A DNA stretch of 5,708 bases from DATARH01 sp046724035 (GCA_046724035.1 JBKOVT010000319.1:1-5708), one strand, 5' to 3'; counted from the stretch's first letter, positions 1 through 5,708 are shown. A program made the numbers and translations. The notes: generated by a model not told the origin, from the sequence alone.

Positions 1-982
1 CATGCACGGCATGTACGAGTCGAACATGGCTATGCACGATTGCGATCTGATGATCGCGGTCGGCTCGCGCTTCGACGACCGGGTGACGGGCCGCCTGAAC
101 GCGTTCTCGCCGGGTTCGAAGAAGATCCATATCGACATCGACCCGTCGTCGATGAACAAGAATGTGCGGATCGATCTGCCGTTGCTCGGCGATTGCAACG
201 AGGTGCTGGGCGCGCTGCTTGCAGCGTGGAAGAAGGCCACGCCGCATTCCGACACCAAGGCGCGGCATTCTTGGTGGCGCAAGATCGACGCCTGGCGGGC
301 GCGCAACTGTCTGCGTTACGACGGCTCGCGGCGCGATTTGATCAAGCCGCAATACGCGCTCGAGCGCCTCTATGCGCTGACCCGCGAGCGCGACCCGTTC
401 ATCACCACCGAGGTCGGCCAGCACCAGATGTGGGCGGCGCAGTTTTTCAAATTCGACAAGCCCTATCACTGGATGACCTCGGGCGGGCTCGGCACGATGG
501 GCTATGGGCTGCCGGCGGCGGTCGGCGTGCAGGTCGCGCATCCGGAGTCGCTCGTTATCGACATCGCCGGCGAAGCCTCGATCCTGATGAACATCCAGGA
601 GATGTCGACAATCGCGCAATACCGCCTGCCGGTGAAGGCGTTCATCCTGAACAACCAATATATGGGCATGGTGCGCCAGTGGCAGGAATTGCTGCATGGC
701 GGCCGCTATTCCGAAAGCTACACCGCGGCATTGCCCGATTTCGTCAAGCTCGCCGACGCGTTCGGCGCGGCCGGGCGACGCGTCGAGCGGCCGGACGAGC
801 TCGACGACGCGATCCTGCAGATGATTGAGGAACCGCGCGCTGTCATCCTCGATGTCGTCGTCGACCAGGCGGAGAACTGCTTCCCGATGATCCCGTCGGG
901 CGCGGCGCATAACGAGATGCTGCTCGGCCCGGCCGATAAGGCGGAACAGCCGGTATCCGAAGAGGGCATGGTTCTCGTGTGA
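1..982 (+). CDS. ilvI: Acetolactate synthase large subunit, C-terminal part (5' truncated by window)
   Basis: This is the catalytic subunit of acetohydroxyacid synthase, which uses thiamine diphosphate (ThDP) to condense two pyruvates, or pyruvate and 2-oxobutyrate, in the first common step of valine, leucine and isoleucine synthesis. About 326 residues are visible of a family length near 580-600, so the N-terminal pyrimidine-binding domain lies outside. The first visible ATG (base 2) is internal: 'MHGMYESNMAMHDCDLMIAVGSRFDDRVTGRL' is the family's central-domain sequence, quoted here only as a landmark at residues 1-32. The C-terminal ThDP domain follows. Its Mg-ThDP motif reads GEAS at residues 190-193 and runs to NN at 217-218, then QYMGMVRQWQELLHGGRY. 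The C-terminus (NCFPMIPSGAAHNEMLLG) is typical of alphaproteobacteria. The usual metal-binding Asp of the GD(G/A) motif is Glu191 here, a conservative change. Ten bases separate it from ilvH, so the two are cotranscribed. The symbol could equally be ilvB. Confidence 0.96.
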   Translation, partial: MHGMYESNMAMHDCDLMIAVGSRFDDRVTGRLNAFSPGSKKIHIDIDPSSMNKNVRIDLPLLGDCNEVLGALLAAWKKATPHSDTKARHSWWRKIDAWRARNCLRYDGSRRDLIKPQYALERLYALTRERDPFITTEVGQHQMWAAQFFKFDKPYHWMTSGGLGTMGYGLPAAVGVQVAHPESLVIDIAGEASILMNIQEMSTIAQYRLPVKAFILNNQYMGMVRQWQELLHGGRYSESYTAALPDFVKLADAFGAAGRRVERPDELDDAILQMIEEPRAVILDVVVDQAENCFPMIPSGAAHNEMLLGPADKAEQPVSEEGMVLV

Positions 983-984
983 GG
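981..984 (+). promoter_or_regulatory. Ribosome binding site for ilvH
   Basis: The GAGG here overlaps the ilvI stop codon TGA (980-982) and lies 8 bases before the TTG at 993. It supports the TTG start and suggests translational coupling of the two synthase subunits. No in-frame ATG occurs between the ilvI stop and the conserved ACT domain. Confidence 0.6.
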
Positions 985-992
985 CGCGGCCG

Positions 993-1505
993 TTGCCCGA
1001 AAGCGATACTATCGAGCGTCACACGGTCGCCGTTCTCGTCGATAACGAGCCGGGTGTGTTGGCGCGCGTCATCGGCCTCTTCTCCGGGCGCGGCTACAAC
1101 ATCGAGAGCCTGACCGTCGCCGAGGTCGACCGCTCGAACAATCTATCGCGCATCACAATCGTGACGAGCGGCACGCGCATGATCATCGAGCAGATCAAGG
1201 CGCAGCTGGCGCGCCTCGTGCCGGTGCATAAAGTCCATGATCTGACGGATGAAGGCCCCTCGGTCGAGCGCGAGATGGCGCTGATCAAGGTCGCCGGCAA
1301 AGGCGATGCGCGCATCGAGTCGTTGCGCCTCGCCGACATCTTCCGCGCGCGCGTCGTCGACTCGACGACCGAGAGCTTTGTCTTCGAGATGACCGGGTCG
1401 AGCGAGAAATTGAATGCGTTCATCGCGCTGATGGAGCCCCTGGGTCTGGTCGAGGTGTCGCGCACCGGCACGGTCGCGATCGCCCGCGGCTCCGGCCAGT
1501 TTTAG
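993..1505 (+). CDS. ilvH: Acetolactate synthase small (regulatory) subunit, TTG start
   Basis: This is the regulatory subunit of acetohydroxyacid synthase. It activates the large subunit and confers valine feedback inhibition. At 170 residues it matches the family length of about 160-180. An N-terminal ACT domain covers about residues 9-85 (HTVAVLVDNEPGVLARVIG, then GRGYNIESLTVAEV). A second regulatory domain starts near residue 90 (MALIKVAGKGDARIE) and ends in VEVSRTGTVAIARG. Asn18, Gly21 and Asn36 align with Asn11, Gly14 and Asn29 of E. coli IlvH, positions tied to valine binding, so feedback control is probably intact (inference). TTG at 993 is chosen because GAGG precedes it at good spacing and no ATG is available before the conserved core. 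It lies 10 bases after ilvI and 8 bases before the next, foreign-looking gene. Confidence 0.96.
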   Translation: MPESDTIERHTVAVLVDNEPGVLARVIGLFSGRGYNIESLTVAEVDRSNNLSRITIVTSGTRMIIEQIKAQLARLVPVHKVHDLTDEGPSVEREMALIKVAGKGDARIESLRLADIFRARVVDSTTESFVFEMTGSSEKLNAFIALMEPLGLVEVSRTGTVAIARGSGQF

Positions 1506-1513
1506 GTTGAGCG

Positions 1514-2143
1514 ATGGTCGGCGAACACCGACGTCCTGATTTGGGGAATTGCAGAATTTATCACCTGCAATCGGGAGCGCTGCCAATTTTGATCGTTGGA
1601 GCGGCGTCGAATCTGCGGAAAGAAGCGGCCAAACTTGCAGAAAGTTGGTTTTTCAAAAACGGTATCATCCCCTGCCAGTGCAGGGGCGTAAATCTGGACA
1701 GGCTTCCTGATATTCTACGGAATGGCTGTGATGTCTACCCGACCAACAGCCCGATGTTCATGGCGGCAGATTTTGGGAAGGCGATTGAATATGGTGGAGA
1801 CTCGCAAGTTATCCAGATTTTTGACGTGAAGAAAACCAAACGAACTTGGATAGAGATCGATTCCAACGAAGATCCTGCCGTCATTGAAAATCTGAAGGAA
1901 ACTTACACTTCGTGGGAGTCGTCCGTAAATGGAAACCGTATTTGGTTTTCCATGTTTCCGATCGATCACCCCGCCAGAACAAAAGCTTATGAAGCCGATT
2001 ACGGCTGGTTCATTCCCGGGGATGCAAAGGAAGCCCTAATTGGTTTAGCTATTTTTGCCCCACGAGATACAGCAGCGAAATTAATAGAGCCCTTCGGCAG
2101 CTCGGATTTGCCTGGTATCGACGAGAACGTGGCCACGCCGTAA
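1514..2143 (+). CDS. Unrecognised protein, low-GC gene inserted between ilvH and ilvC; possible ADP-ribosyltransferase-like fold
   Basis: I cannot assign a function. The 209-codon frame is intact but unlike its neighbours: about 47% G+C over 1621-2100 against low 60s or more around it, with codons such as TTA, CTA, ATA and AGA. This suggests horizontal acquisition. No signal peptide or clear membrane segment is visible, so the product is probably cytoplasmic. The core reads CRGVNLDRLPDILRNGCDV (residues 56-74), then NSPMFMAADFGKAIEYGG (78-95) and a Trp/aromatic-rich C-terminal part with WFIPGDAKEALIGLAIF (165-181). An 'RG...L..IL..G' block followed by 'KA.EYG' recalls ADP-ribosyltransferase-fold proteins, with Arg57, Tyr93 and Glu173 as conceivable equivalents of their conserved positions. 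This is inference at low confidence. The ATG at 1514 has a weak AGG (1504-1506) overlapping the ilvH stop. TTG at 1589, preceded by GGGAG at 1573-1577, is an alternative that would drop 25 residues. Spacing (8 bases after ilvH, 33 before ilvC) implies cotranscription in the ilv operon. Confidence 0.8.
   Translation: MVGEHRRPDLGNCRIYHLQSGALPILIVGAASNLRKEAAKLAESWFFKNGIIPCQCRGVNLDRLPDILRNGCDVYPTNSPMFMAADFGKAIEYGGDSQVIQIFDVKKTKRTWIEIDSNEDPAVIENLKETYTSWESSVNGNRIWFSMFPIDHPARTKAYEADYGWFIPGDAKEALIGLAIFAPRDTAAKLIEPFGSSDLPGIDENVATP
1548..1571. repeat. Inverted repeat near the left edge of the low-GC segment
   Basis: ATTGCAG (1548-1554) and CTGCAAT (1565-1571) form a perfect 7-base inverted repeat around a 10-base AT-rich loop. 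It lies about where the composition shifts from GC-rich to AT-richer, inside the first 20 codons of the inserted frame. It may be a junction remnant, a leader hairpin or chance. Confidence 0.4.
1669..1686. repeat. GC-rich hairpin inside the inserted gene
   Basis: CCCCTGC, a CAGT loop and GCAGGGG make a perfect 7-bp stem with a tetraloop inside an otherwise AT-richer gene. It encodes residues 53-58, just at the Arg-Gly motif. No T tract follows, so it is not a standard terminator. It may be a coding coincidence. Confidence 0.5.
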
Positions 2144-2164
2144 CCCCCTTGCCCTGCTCGATTT

Positions 2165-2170
2165 AGGAGA
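2165..2170 (+). promoter_or_regulatory. Ribosome binding site for ilvC
   Basis: AGGAGA lies 6 bases before the ATG at 2177. This strong Shine-Dalgarno sequence fixes the ilvC start and makes its translation independent of the inserted gene upstream. Confidence 0.8.
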
Positions 2171-2176
2171 ACGACG

Positions 2177-3196
2177 ATGCGTGTGTATTACGACCGCGAT
2201 GCGGATGTGAATTTGATCAAGTCGAAGAAGGTCGCGGTCATCGGCTATGGCAGCCAGGGCCACGCCCATGCCAACAATCTGCGCGACAGCGGCGTCAAGG
2301 ATGTCGTCGTCGCATTGCGGCCGGGTTCGCCCTCGGCGCAGAAGGCCGAAAACGCCGGCTTCAAGGTGCTTACCAATTCGGAAGCGGCGAAATGGGCCGA
2401 CATCGTCATGGTGCTGGCGCCGGACGAGTTGCAGGCTGGGCTCTACAACAACGAGCTCAAGCCCAACATGCGCGAAGGCAGCGCGCTCGCCGTCGCGCAC
2501 GGGCTCAGCATTCATTTCCGCCTGATCGAGCCGCGCCCCGACATGGACGTGTTCATGATCGCGCCGAAGGGGCCGGGGCACACCGTGCGCTCGGAATACC
2601 AACGCGGCGCCGGTGTACCGTGCCTCCTCGCGGTCGAGCAGAACCCGTCGGGCAACGCGATCGAGATCGGCCTCTCCTATGCCTGTGCGATCGGCGGCGG
2701 CCGCGCCGGCGTAATCGAGACGACATTCCGCGAGGAATGCGAGACCGATCTGTTCGGCGAGCAATCGGTGCTGTGCGGCGGGCTCACCTCGCTGATTCTC
2801 GCCGGTTTCGAGACCTTGGTCGAGGCCGGCTACGCACCGGAGATGGCGTATTTCGAGTGCTGTCACGAGGTGAAGCTGATCGTCGATCTGATCTACGAAG
2901 GCGGCATCGCGAATATGCGCTATTCGGTGTCGAACACCGCCGAATACGGCGACTATTCGCGCGGCCCTCGCATCATCGACGAGCATGTGCGTGCCGAGAT
3001 GAAGAAGGTGCTGGCGGAAATCCAATCCGGGCGCTTCGCGCGCGAATGGGTGCTCGAAAACAATGCCGGCCAGCCGAGCTTCAAGGCGATGCGCCGGCGC
3101 GAGGCGCAGCACCCGATCGAGGAGGTCGGCGAGCGGCTGCGCGCGATGATGCCGTGGATCAAGCAGAACGCGCTCGTCGACAAGAGCAAGAACTGA
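2177..3196 (+). CDS. ilvC: Ketol-acid reductoisomerase (class I)
   Basis: This enzyme converts acetolactate and acetohydroxybutyrate to the dihydroxy acids by an Mg-dependent alkyl shift and NADPH reduction, the second step of valine and isoleucine synthesis. At 339 residues it is a short class I enzyme, not the roughly 490-residue enterobacterial class II form. The N-terminal Rossmann domain carries GYGSQGHAHANNLRDSG from residue 23. ALRPGS follows it, and its Arg/Ser favour NADPH over NADH. His108 (VAHGLSIHF) and Lys131 (APKGPGH) sit at the active site. The knotted C-terminal domain supplies the metal ligands Asp191 and Glu195 (DLFGEQ) and Glu227 and Glu231 (FECCHEVKLIVDLIYEGG). All expected catalytic residues are present, so the gene should be functional. 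The ATG is fixed by AGGAGA at 2165-2170. It is probably in one operon with ilvI and ilvH despite the intervening foreign gene. Confidence 0.98.
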   Translation: MRVYYDRDADVNLIKSKKVAVIGYGSQGHAHANNLRDSGVKDVVVALRPGSPSAQKAENAGFKVLTNSEAAKWADIVMVLAPDELQAGLYNNELKPNMREGSALAVAHGLSIHFRLIEPRPDMDVFMIAPKGPGHTVRSEYQRGAGVPCLLAVEQNPSGNAIEIGLSYACAIGGGRAGVIETTFREECETDLFGEQSVLCGGLTSLILAGFETLVEAGYAPEMAYFECCHEVKLIVDLIYEGGIANMRYSVSNTAEYGDYSRGPRIIDEHVRAEMKKVLAEIQSGRFAREWVLENNAGQPSFKAMRRREAQHPIEEVGERLRAMMPWIKQNALVDKSKN

Positions 3197-3224
3197 AGCC
3201 CCCACCCGATCTCGGCCCCTTTCA

Positions 3225-3243
3225 GCGCGAGCATTGCTCGCGC
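3225..3243. repeat. Hairpin 1 of three after ilvC
   Basis: GCGCGAGC (3225-3232), loop ATT and GCTCGCGC (3236-3243) form a perfect 8-bp stem 28 bases after the ilvC stop. No T run follows, so it is a poor intrinsic terminator. It could protect the 3' end of the ilv mRNA or be part of a mosaic repeat. Confidence 0.55.
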
Positions 3244-3252
3244 CTGTCGGGG

Positions 3253-3273
3253 CGGCGCATCGCAGATGCGCCG
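3253..3273. repeat. Hairpin 2 of three after ilvC
   Basis: CGGCGCATC (3253-3261), loop GCA and GATGCGCCG (3265-3273) form a perfect 9-bp stem, 9 bases beyond hairpin 1 and 11 bases before hairpin 3. No T run follows. Confidence 0.55.
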
Positions 3274-3284
3274 GGCTCGATCCT

Positions 3285-3308
3285 CCCTCCCCCGCTTGCG
3301 GGGGAGGG
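3285..3308. repeat. REP-like GC palindrome (hairpin 3) before glgA
   Basis: CCCTCCCCCG (3285-3294), loop CTTG and CGGGGGAGGG (3299-3308) form a perfect 10-bp stem, followed only by TTAAGG. From general knowledge, palindromes of this 'CCCCCGCTTGCGGGGG' kind are dispersed in many copies between genes of alphaproteobacteria. I therefore call it an interspersed repeat that may also pause or attenuate transcription. It ends 25 bases before the glgA start. Confidence 0.65.
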
Positions 3309-3322
3309 TTAAGGAACGCGCG

Positions 3323-3326
3323 GGAG
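3323..3326 (+). promoter_or_regulatory. Ribosome binding site for glgA
   Basis: GGAG, inside a purine-rich GGGAGAGGG run (3322-3330), lies 7 bases before the ATG at 3334. It supports that start, which also gives the conserved N-terminus directly. Confidence 0.6.
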
Positions 3327-3333
3327 AGGGCTG

Positions 3334-4812
3334 ATGCGGGTGCTGCATGCCGCGGCCGAGCTGTATCCGTGGGTCAAGACCGGCGGGCTCGGCGATGTCA
3401 TCGCGGCATTGCCGCCGGCATTGACCGGGCTTGGTGTCGATGTCCGGCTGGTGTTGCCCGGCTTCACCGCGCTGCTCGACGCCTTGCCGCTGAGCGAGGT
3501 CGCACGAGTCCGGACACCGTTCGCAATCGAGCGCGTACGGATCGCGCTGGCCGAATTGCCGGAAAGCGGGGTTCGCGCCTATCTCATCGATCACCCCGCC
3601 TTTTACGACCGGCCCGGCAGCCCCTATGCCGATTTGGATGGCCGCGAGTGGCCCGACAATCACCGCCGGTTTGCATTGCTCGGCTGGGCCGCCGCGGCAT
3701 TGGCGCAAGGCGCGGACCCGGAGTGGCGGCCGGACATCCTGCATGCCCATGACTGGCATGCCGGGCTCGCGCCGGCCTATCTTCGCGCTGCGGGGGTGCC
3801 GGTGCCGAGCGTCTTTACCGTGCACAACCTCGCCTATCAGGGATTTTTCCCGGCCACCGGTTTCGCCGATCTTGCGTTGCCGTCGGGGTTTTTCTCGATC
3901 GACGGGGTCGAGTTTTATGGCGGCATCTCTCTTCTGAAGGCGGGCCTCTTCTATGCCGATCGGCTGACGACGGTCAGTCCGACTTATGTTCGCGAAATCC
4001 AGACGCCGGCTTTTGGCAACGGCCTCGACGGTCTGTTGCGCAGCCGCGCCGGCGTGCTGAGCGGGATCCTGAATGGGGTCGATCCGAAGATCTGGTCGCC
4101 GGAAAACGATGCGCTCTTGCCGCAGCGATACGGGCCCGATGACGCGCCGGCCGGCAAGGCGGCGGGAAAAGCCGCGCTGCAGCGCCGGCTGGGCCTCGCG
4201 GCGAAACCCGAGGCGCTGCTGTTTGGCGCGGTGACGCGACTGAGCTCGCAGAAAGGGCTCGATGTGCTGCTCGCCGCGTTGCCCGCGCTGCTCGCCGAGG
4301 GCGCGCAACTGGCATTGCTCGGCAGCGGCGATTCCGATCTCGAAGCCGGCTTCGCGGCGGCGGCTGCGGCGCACCCCGCGCAGGCGGGGATCGTCGTCGG
4401 CTATGACGAGGCGCTGTCGCATCTCATCATGGCGGCGGCCGACAGCGTGCTCGTGCCGTCGCGCTTCGAGCCGTGCGGGCTGACCCAGCTTTATGCGCTG
4501 CGCTATGGCGCGCTGCCGCTGGTGCGGCGCACCGGCGGGCTCGCCGACACGGTCATCGACGCCAATGCCGTCACCTTGGCCGCGGGCAGCGCGACCGGGT
4601 TCGTCTTTGACGCGGAGAGCCCGACGGCGCTGCTCGAAGCGGCGCGCCGGGCGATGGCGCTTTATGCCGACAAGGCGAGCTGGCGGCGGGTCATGCGGCA
4701 GGCAATGGCTCAGGATTTCAGCTGGGATGCCGCGGCAAGGCAGTATCAGGCGCTCTATGCCGGCTTGCTGCCTCGCCGCGTTGCGGCGCGGCGGCGGCGC
4801 CGCTTGGCCTGA
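3334..4812 (+). CDS. glgA: Glycogen synthase (ADP-glucose type, GT5)
   Basis: This enzyme transfers glucose from ADP-glucose to the growing alpha-1,4-glucan chain in cytoplasmic glycogen synthesis. At 492 residues it is close to the usual 475-490. The N-terminal GT5 catalytic domain opens with VLHAAAELYPWVKTGGLGDV, with Lys15 in the KTGGL motif that contacts ADP-glucose. It continues with HAHDWHAGL (residues 137-145) and VFTVHNLAYQGFFP. The C-terminal GT1-type domain has TRLSSQKGLD, with Arg302 and Lys307 equivalent to E. coli Arg300 and Lys305. It also has RFEPCGLTQLYALRYG, with Glu379 equivalent to E. coli Glu377, then RRTGGLADTV. All key residues are intact. The last 15 residues form an Arg-rich tail (PRRVAARRRRRLA), probably drift in GC-rich DNA. 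No glgB, glgC or glgP is visible nearby, so the partner genes must lie elsewhere. No promoter is obvious in the 137-base upstream spacer, so read-through from ilvC or a promoter hidden there are both possible. Confidence 0.97.
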   Translation: MRVLHAAAELYPWVKTGGLGDVIAALPPALTGLGVDVRLVLPGFTALLDALPLSEVARVRTPFAIERVRIALAELPESGVRAYLIDHPAFYDRPGSPYADLDGREWPDNHRRFALLGWAAAALAQGADPEWRPDILHAHDWHAGLAPAYLRAAGVPVPSVFTVHNLAYQGFFPATGFADLALPSGFFSIDGVEFYGGISLLKAGLFYADRLTTVSPTYVREIQTPAFGNGLDGLLRSRAGVLSGILNGVDPKIWSPENDALLPQRYGPDDAPAGKAAGKAALQRRLGLAAKPEALLFGAVTRLSSQKGLDVLLAALPALLAEGAQLALLGSGDSDLEAGFAAAAAAHPAQAGIVVGYDEALSHLIMAAADSVLVPSRFEPCGLTQLYALRYGALPLVRRTGGLADTVIDANAVTLAAGSATGFVFDAESPTALLEAARRAMALYADKASWRRVMRQAMAQDFSWDAAARQYQALYAGLLPRRVAARRRRRLA

Positions 4813-4814
4813 AA

Positions 4815-4829
4815 CCCGCTCGGTGCGGG
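4815..4829. terminator. Weak hairpin between convergent glgA and the solute-binding protein gene
   Basis: CCCGC (4815-4819), loop TCGGT and GCGGG (4825-4829) form a 5-bp stem in the 30-base gap between the two convergent stop codons. The position suits a shared bidirectional terminator, but the stem is short and there is no T tract on either strand, so the call is tentative. Confidence 0.3.
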
Positions 4830-4842
4830 CGCGGAGCAACCG

Positions 4843-5708
4843 CTACTTGTCGAGCCAGACGTCTTCCATGCGCCAGCCGTTGTAGCTGCTGTTGGCCATG
4901 ATGGTCACGCCCTTGACCTCGGGCCGCATGCAGGTCGCTTTGCGCATGTAGTACTCGATCGGCCGCACCACCGCCTCCTGAAGGCGGCGGTCGATCTCCC
5001 ATACGAGCTTTTTCCGCTTCTCCTGGTCGCTTTCCATCGACTGCTGATCGATGAGCTTCTCGATCTCGGGGTCGCAGTAATGCGTGTAGTTGCGGTTCGA
5101 CTTACAGCTGTAGTTTTCGTAGAAGGTCTGATCCGGGTCATCGATGCCGGCTCCCGCCACGCTCTGCGCCAGGACGAAATCCGAGCGCACCAGCCTGGGA
5201 AGCCAATTGGCGGTTTCGACCAGATCGAGTTCGGCTTCGATGTAGATCTCCTTTAGCTGGTCGATCAGCAGCGATGCCGCATCACGGTAGTCCGGCAGGT
5301 TGCGCGCGGAGATCTTTATCGGGAGGTGTTTGTCCGGGCCATAGCCCAGCGACTTCATGATCTTACGGGCTTCTTCGCGCGATTTCGCGACATCGCGGCC
5401 GTAACCGGGCAGCTGCTCACGCATTTCCTTCGGCATGGCCCACTGGCCTTCGGGCTCCGGCAGCACCGCCGTTCCGATATCGCCTTTGCCCTCGCCGAGG
5501 ATATCGATAAAGGCTTGGTGATCGATCGTCATTGCCACCGCCTTGCGCAGCTCCGGATCGTCGAAAGGCGGCTTTCGGGTCATCAGCGCGTTCGGCGCGA
5601 AATTGGTCGGCGTGACCTCGCAGACCGCGCCGGGCATCTGGCTCTGCACGTCCTTCAGCATCGGCACGGTCAGCTCGTAGGGGAAGGTCATGTCGAAATT
5701 GCCGGCGA
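4843..5708 (-). CDS. ABC transporter substrate-binding protein, SBP_bac_5 (oligopeptide/dipeptide-type), C-terminal part
   Basis: This is the C-terminal half of a periplasmic solute-binding protein of the DppA/OppA class, which captures a ligand and delivers it to an ABC importer. About 288 residues are visible of a typical 500-550. The frame stays open through the right edge (AGNFD precedes the first visible Met at 5691), so that Met is internal and the signal peptide lies outside. Family traits include FDDPELRKAVAMTIDHQAFID, the hinge-region 'KSREEARKIMKSLGYG' block, and the C-terminal stretch with DPDQTFYENY and DPEIEKLIDQQ. Two cysteines ten residues apart (codons 5104-5106 and 5074-5076) could form a periplasmic disulfide (inference). 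The ligand cannot be told from this part: peptides, nickel, opines and sugars are all known for the family. The gene converges on glgA and any permease or ATPase genes must lie outside the window. Confidence 0.9.
   Translation of the reverse strand, partial: AGNFDMTFPYELTVPMLKDVQSQMPGAVCEVTPTNFAPNALMTRKPPFDDPELRKAVAMTIDHQAFIDILGEGKGDIGTAVLPEPEGQWAMPKEMREQLPGYGRDVAKSREEARKIMKSLGYGPDKHLPIKISARNLPDYRDAASLLIDQLKEIYIEAELDLVETANWLPRLVRSDFVLAQSVAGAGIDDPDQTFYENYSCKSNRNYTHYCDPEIEKLIDQQSMESDQEKRKKLVWEIDRRLQEAVVRPIEYYMRKATCMRPEVKGVTIMANSSYNGWRMEDVWLDK

Noticed and set aside
40..828. A 262-codon + strand frame overlapping ilvI
   Set aside because: It lies in another phase over a clear acetolactate synthase sequence and its translation is Arg/Ala-rich low-complexity protein.
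1715..1969. A small - strand frame within the low-GC gene, considered as a possible antitoxin partner
   Set aside because: It lies wholly antisense to the better-supported + strand frame. I saw no convincing ribosome binding site or recognisable motif.
2055..2086. TTGCCC and TTAATA considered as an internal promoter for ilvC
   Set aside because: The 20-base spacing is too long for a standard promoter and the boxes match poorly. AT-richer DNA gives such matches by chance.
1506..2176. Insertion sequence or prophage fragment
   Set aside because: There is no transposase or integrase, no terminal inverted repeats and no flanking direct repeats that I could find, so only a single acquired gene is supported.
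2081..3205. A 374-codon open frame on the - strand opposite ilvC
   Set aside because: ilvC on the + strand has every catalytic residue. The antisense translation has biased composition and no motif.
4774..4788. CGCCGC/GCGGCG hairpin at the end of glgA considered as a terminator
   Set aside because: It is within the Arg-codon-rich tail of glgA, lies before the stop codon, has no T tract and is expected from CGN-rich sequence.
2953..4839. A 628-codon open frame on the - strand opposite glgA and the end of ilvC
   Set aside because: It is a shadow of GC-rich codon structure: the translation is Arg/Gln/His-rich with no recognisable domain, and it runs antisense to the unmistakable glgA and ilvC.

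Overview
The window looks like chromosomal DNA of a GC-rich alphaproteobacterium. The evidence is the gene order for branched-chain amino acid synthesis, the acetolactate synthase C-terminus with its 'NCFPMIPSGAAHNEMLLG' block, and a GC-rich palindrome of a kind common between genes in this class. I cannot settle the order (Hyphomicrobiales or Rhodospirillales seem most likely). Sample 60-base lines in the flanking genes count at about 62-78% G+C.

Layout on the + strand, left to right: the 3' end of ilvI/ilvB (acetolactate synthase large subunit, cut by the left edge); ilvH (regulatory small subunit, TTG start); an unrecognised 209-codon gene with much lower G+C (about 47% over 1621-2100); ilvC (ketol-acid reductoisomerase); a 137-base spacer holding three consecutive perfect hairpins, the last a REP-like GC palindrome; and glgA (ADP-glucose-type glycogen synthase). 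On the - strand, converging on glgA across a 30-base gap, is the C-terminal part of a periplasmic solute-binding protein of the oligopeptide/SBP_bac_5 type, cut by the right edge.

IlvI and IlvH form the acetohydroxyacid synthase that makes acetolactate or acetohydroxybutyrate. IlvC then isomerises and reduces these products, so the left 3.2 kb is a valine/isoleucine/leucine biosynthesis operon. The foreign-looking gene sits inside this operon with tight spacing (8 bases after ilvH, 33 before ilvC) and is probably cotranscribed with it. GlgA (glycogen storage) and the transporter component have no obvious pathway link to the ilv genes.

The one part that is not ordinary metabolism is the AT-richer gene at 1514-2143. 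It is an apparently intact, horizontally acquired gene of unknown function with a weak, unproven resemblance to ADP-ribosyltransferase-fold proteins. I see no transposase, integrase, CRISPR array, tRNA or rRNA. I do not see a convincing new multi-gene system here.
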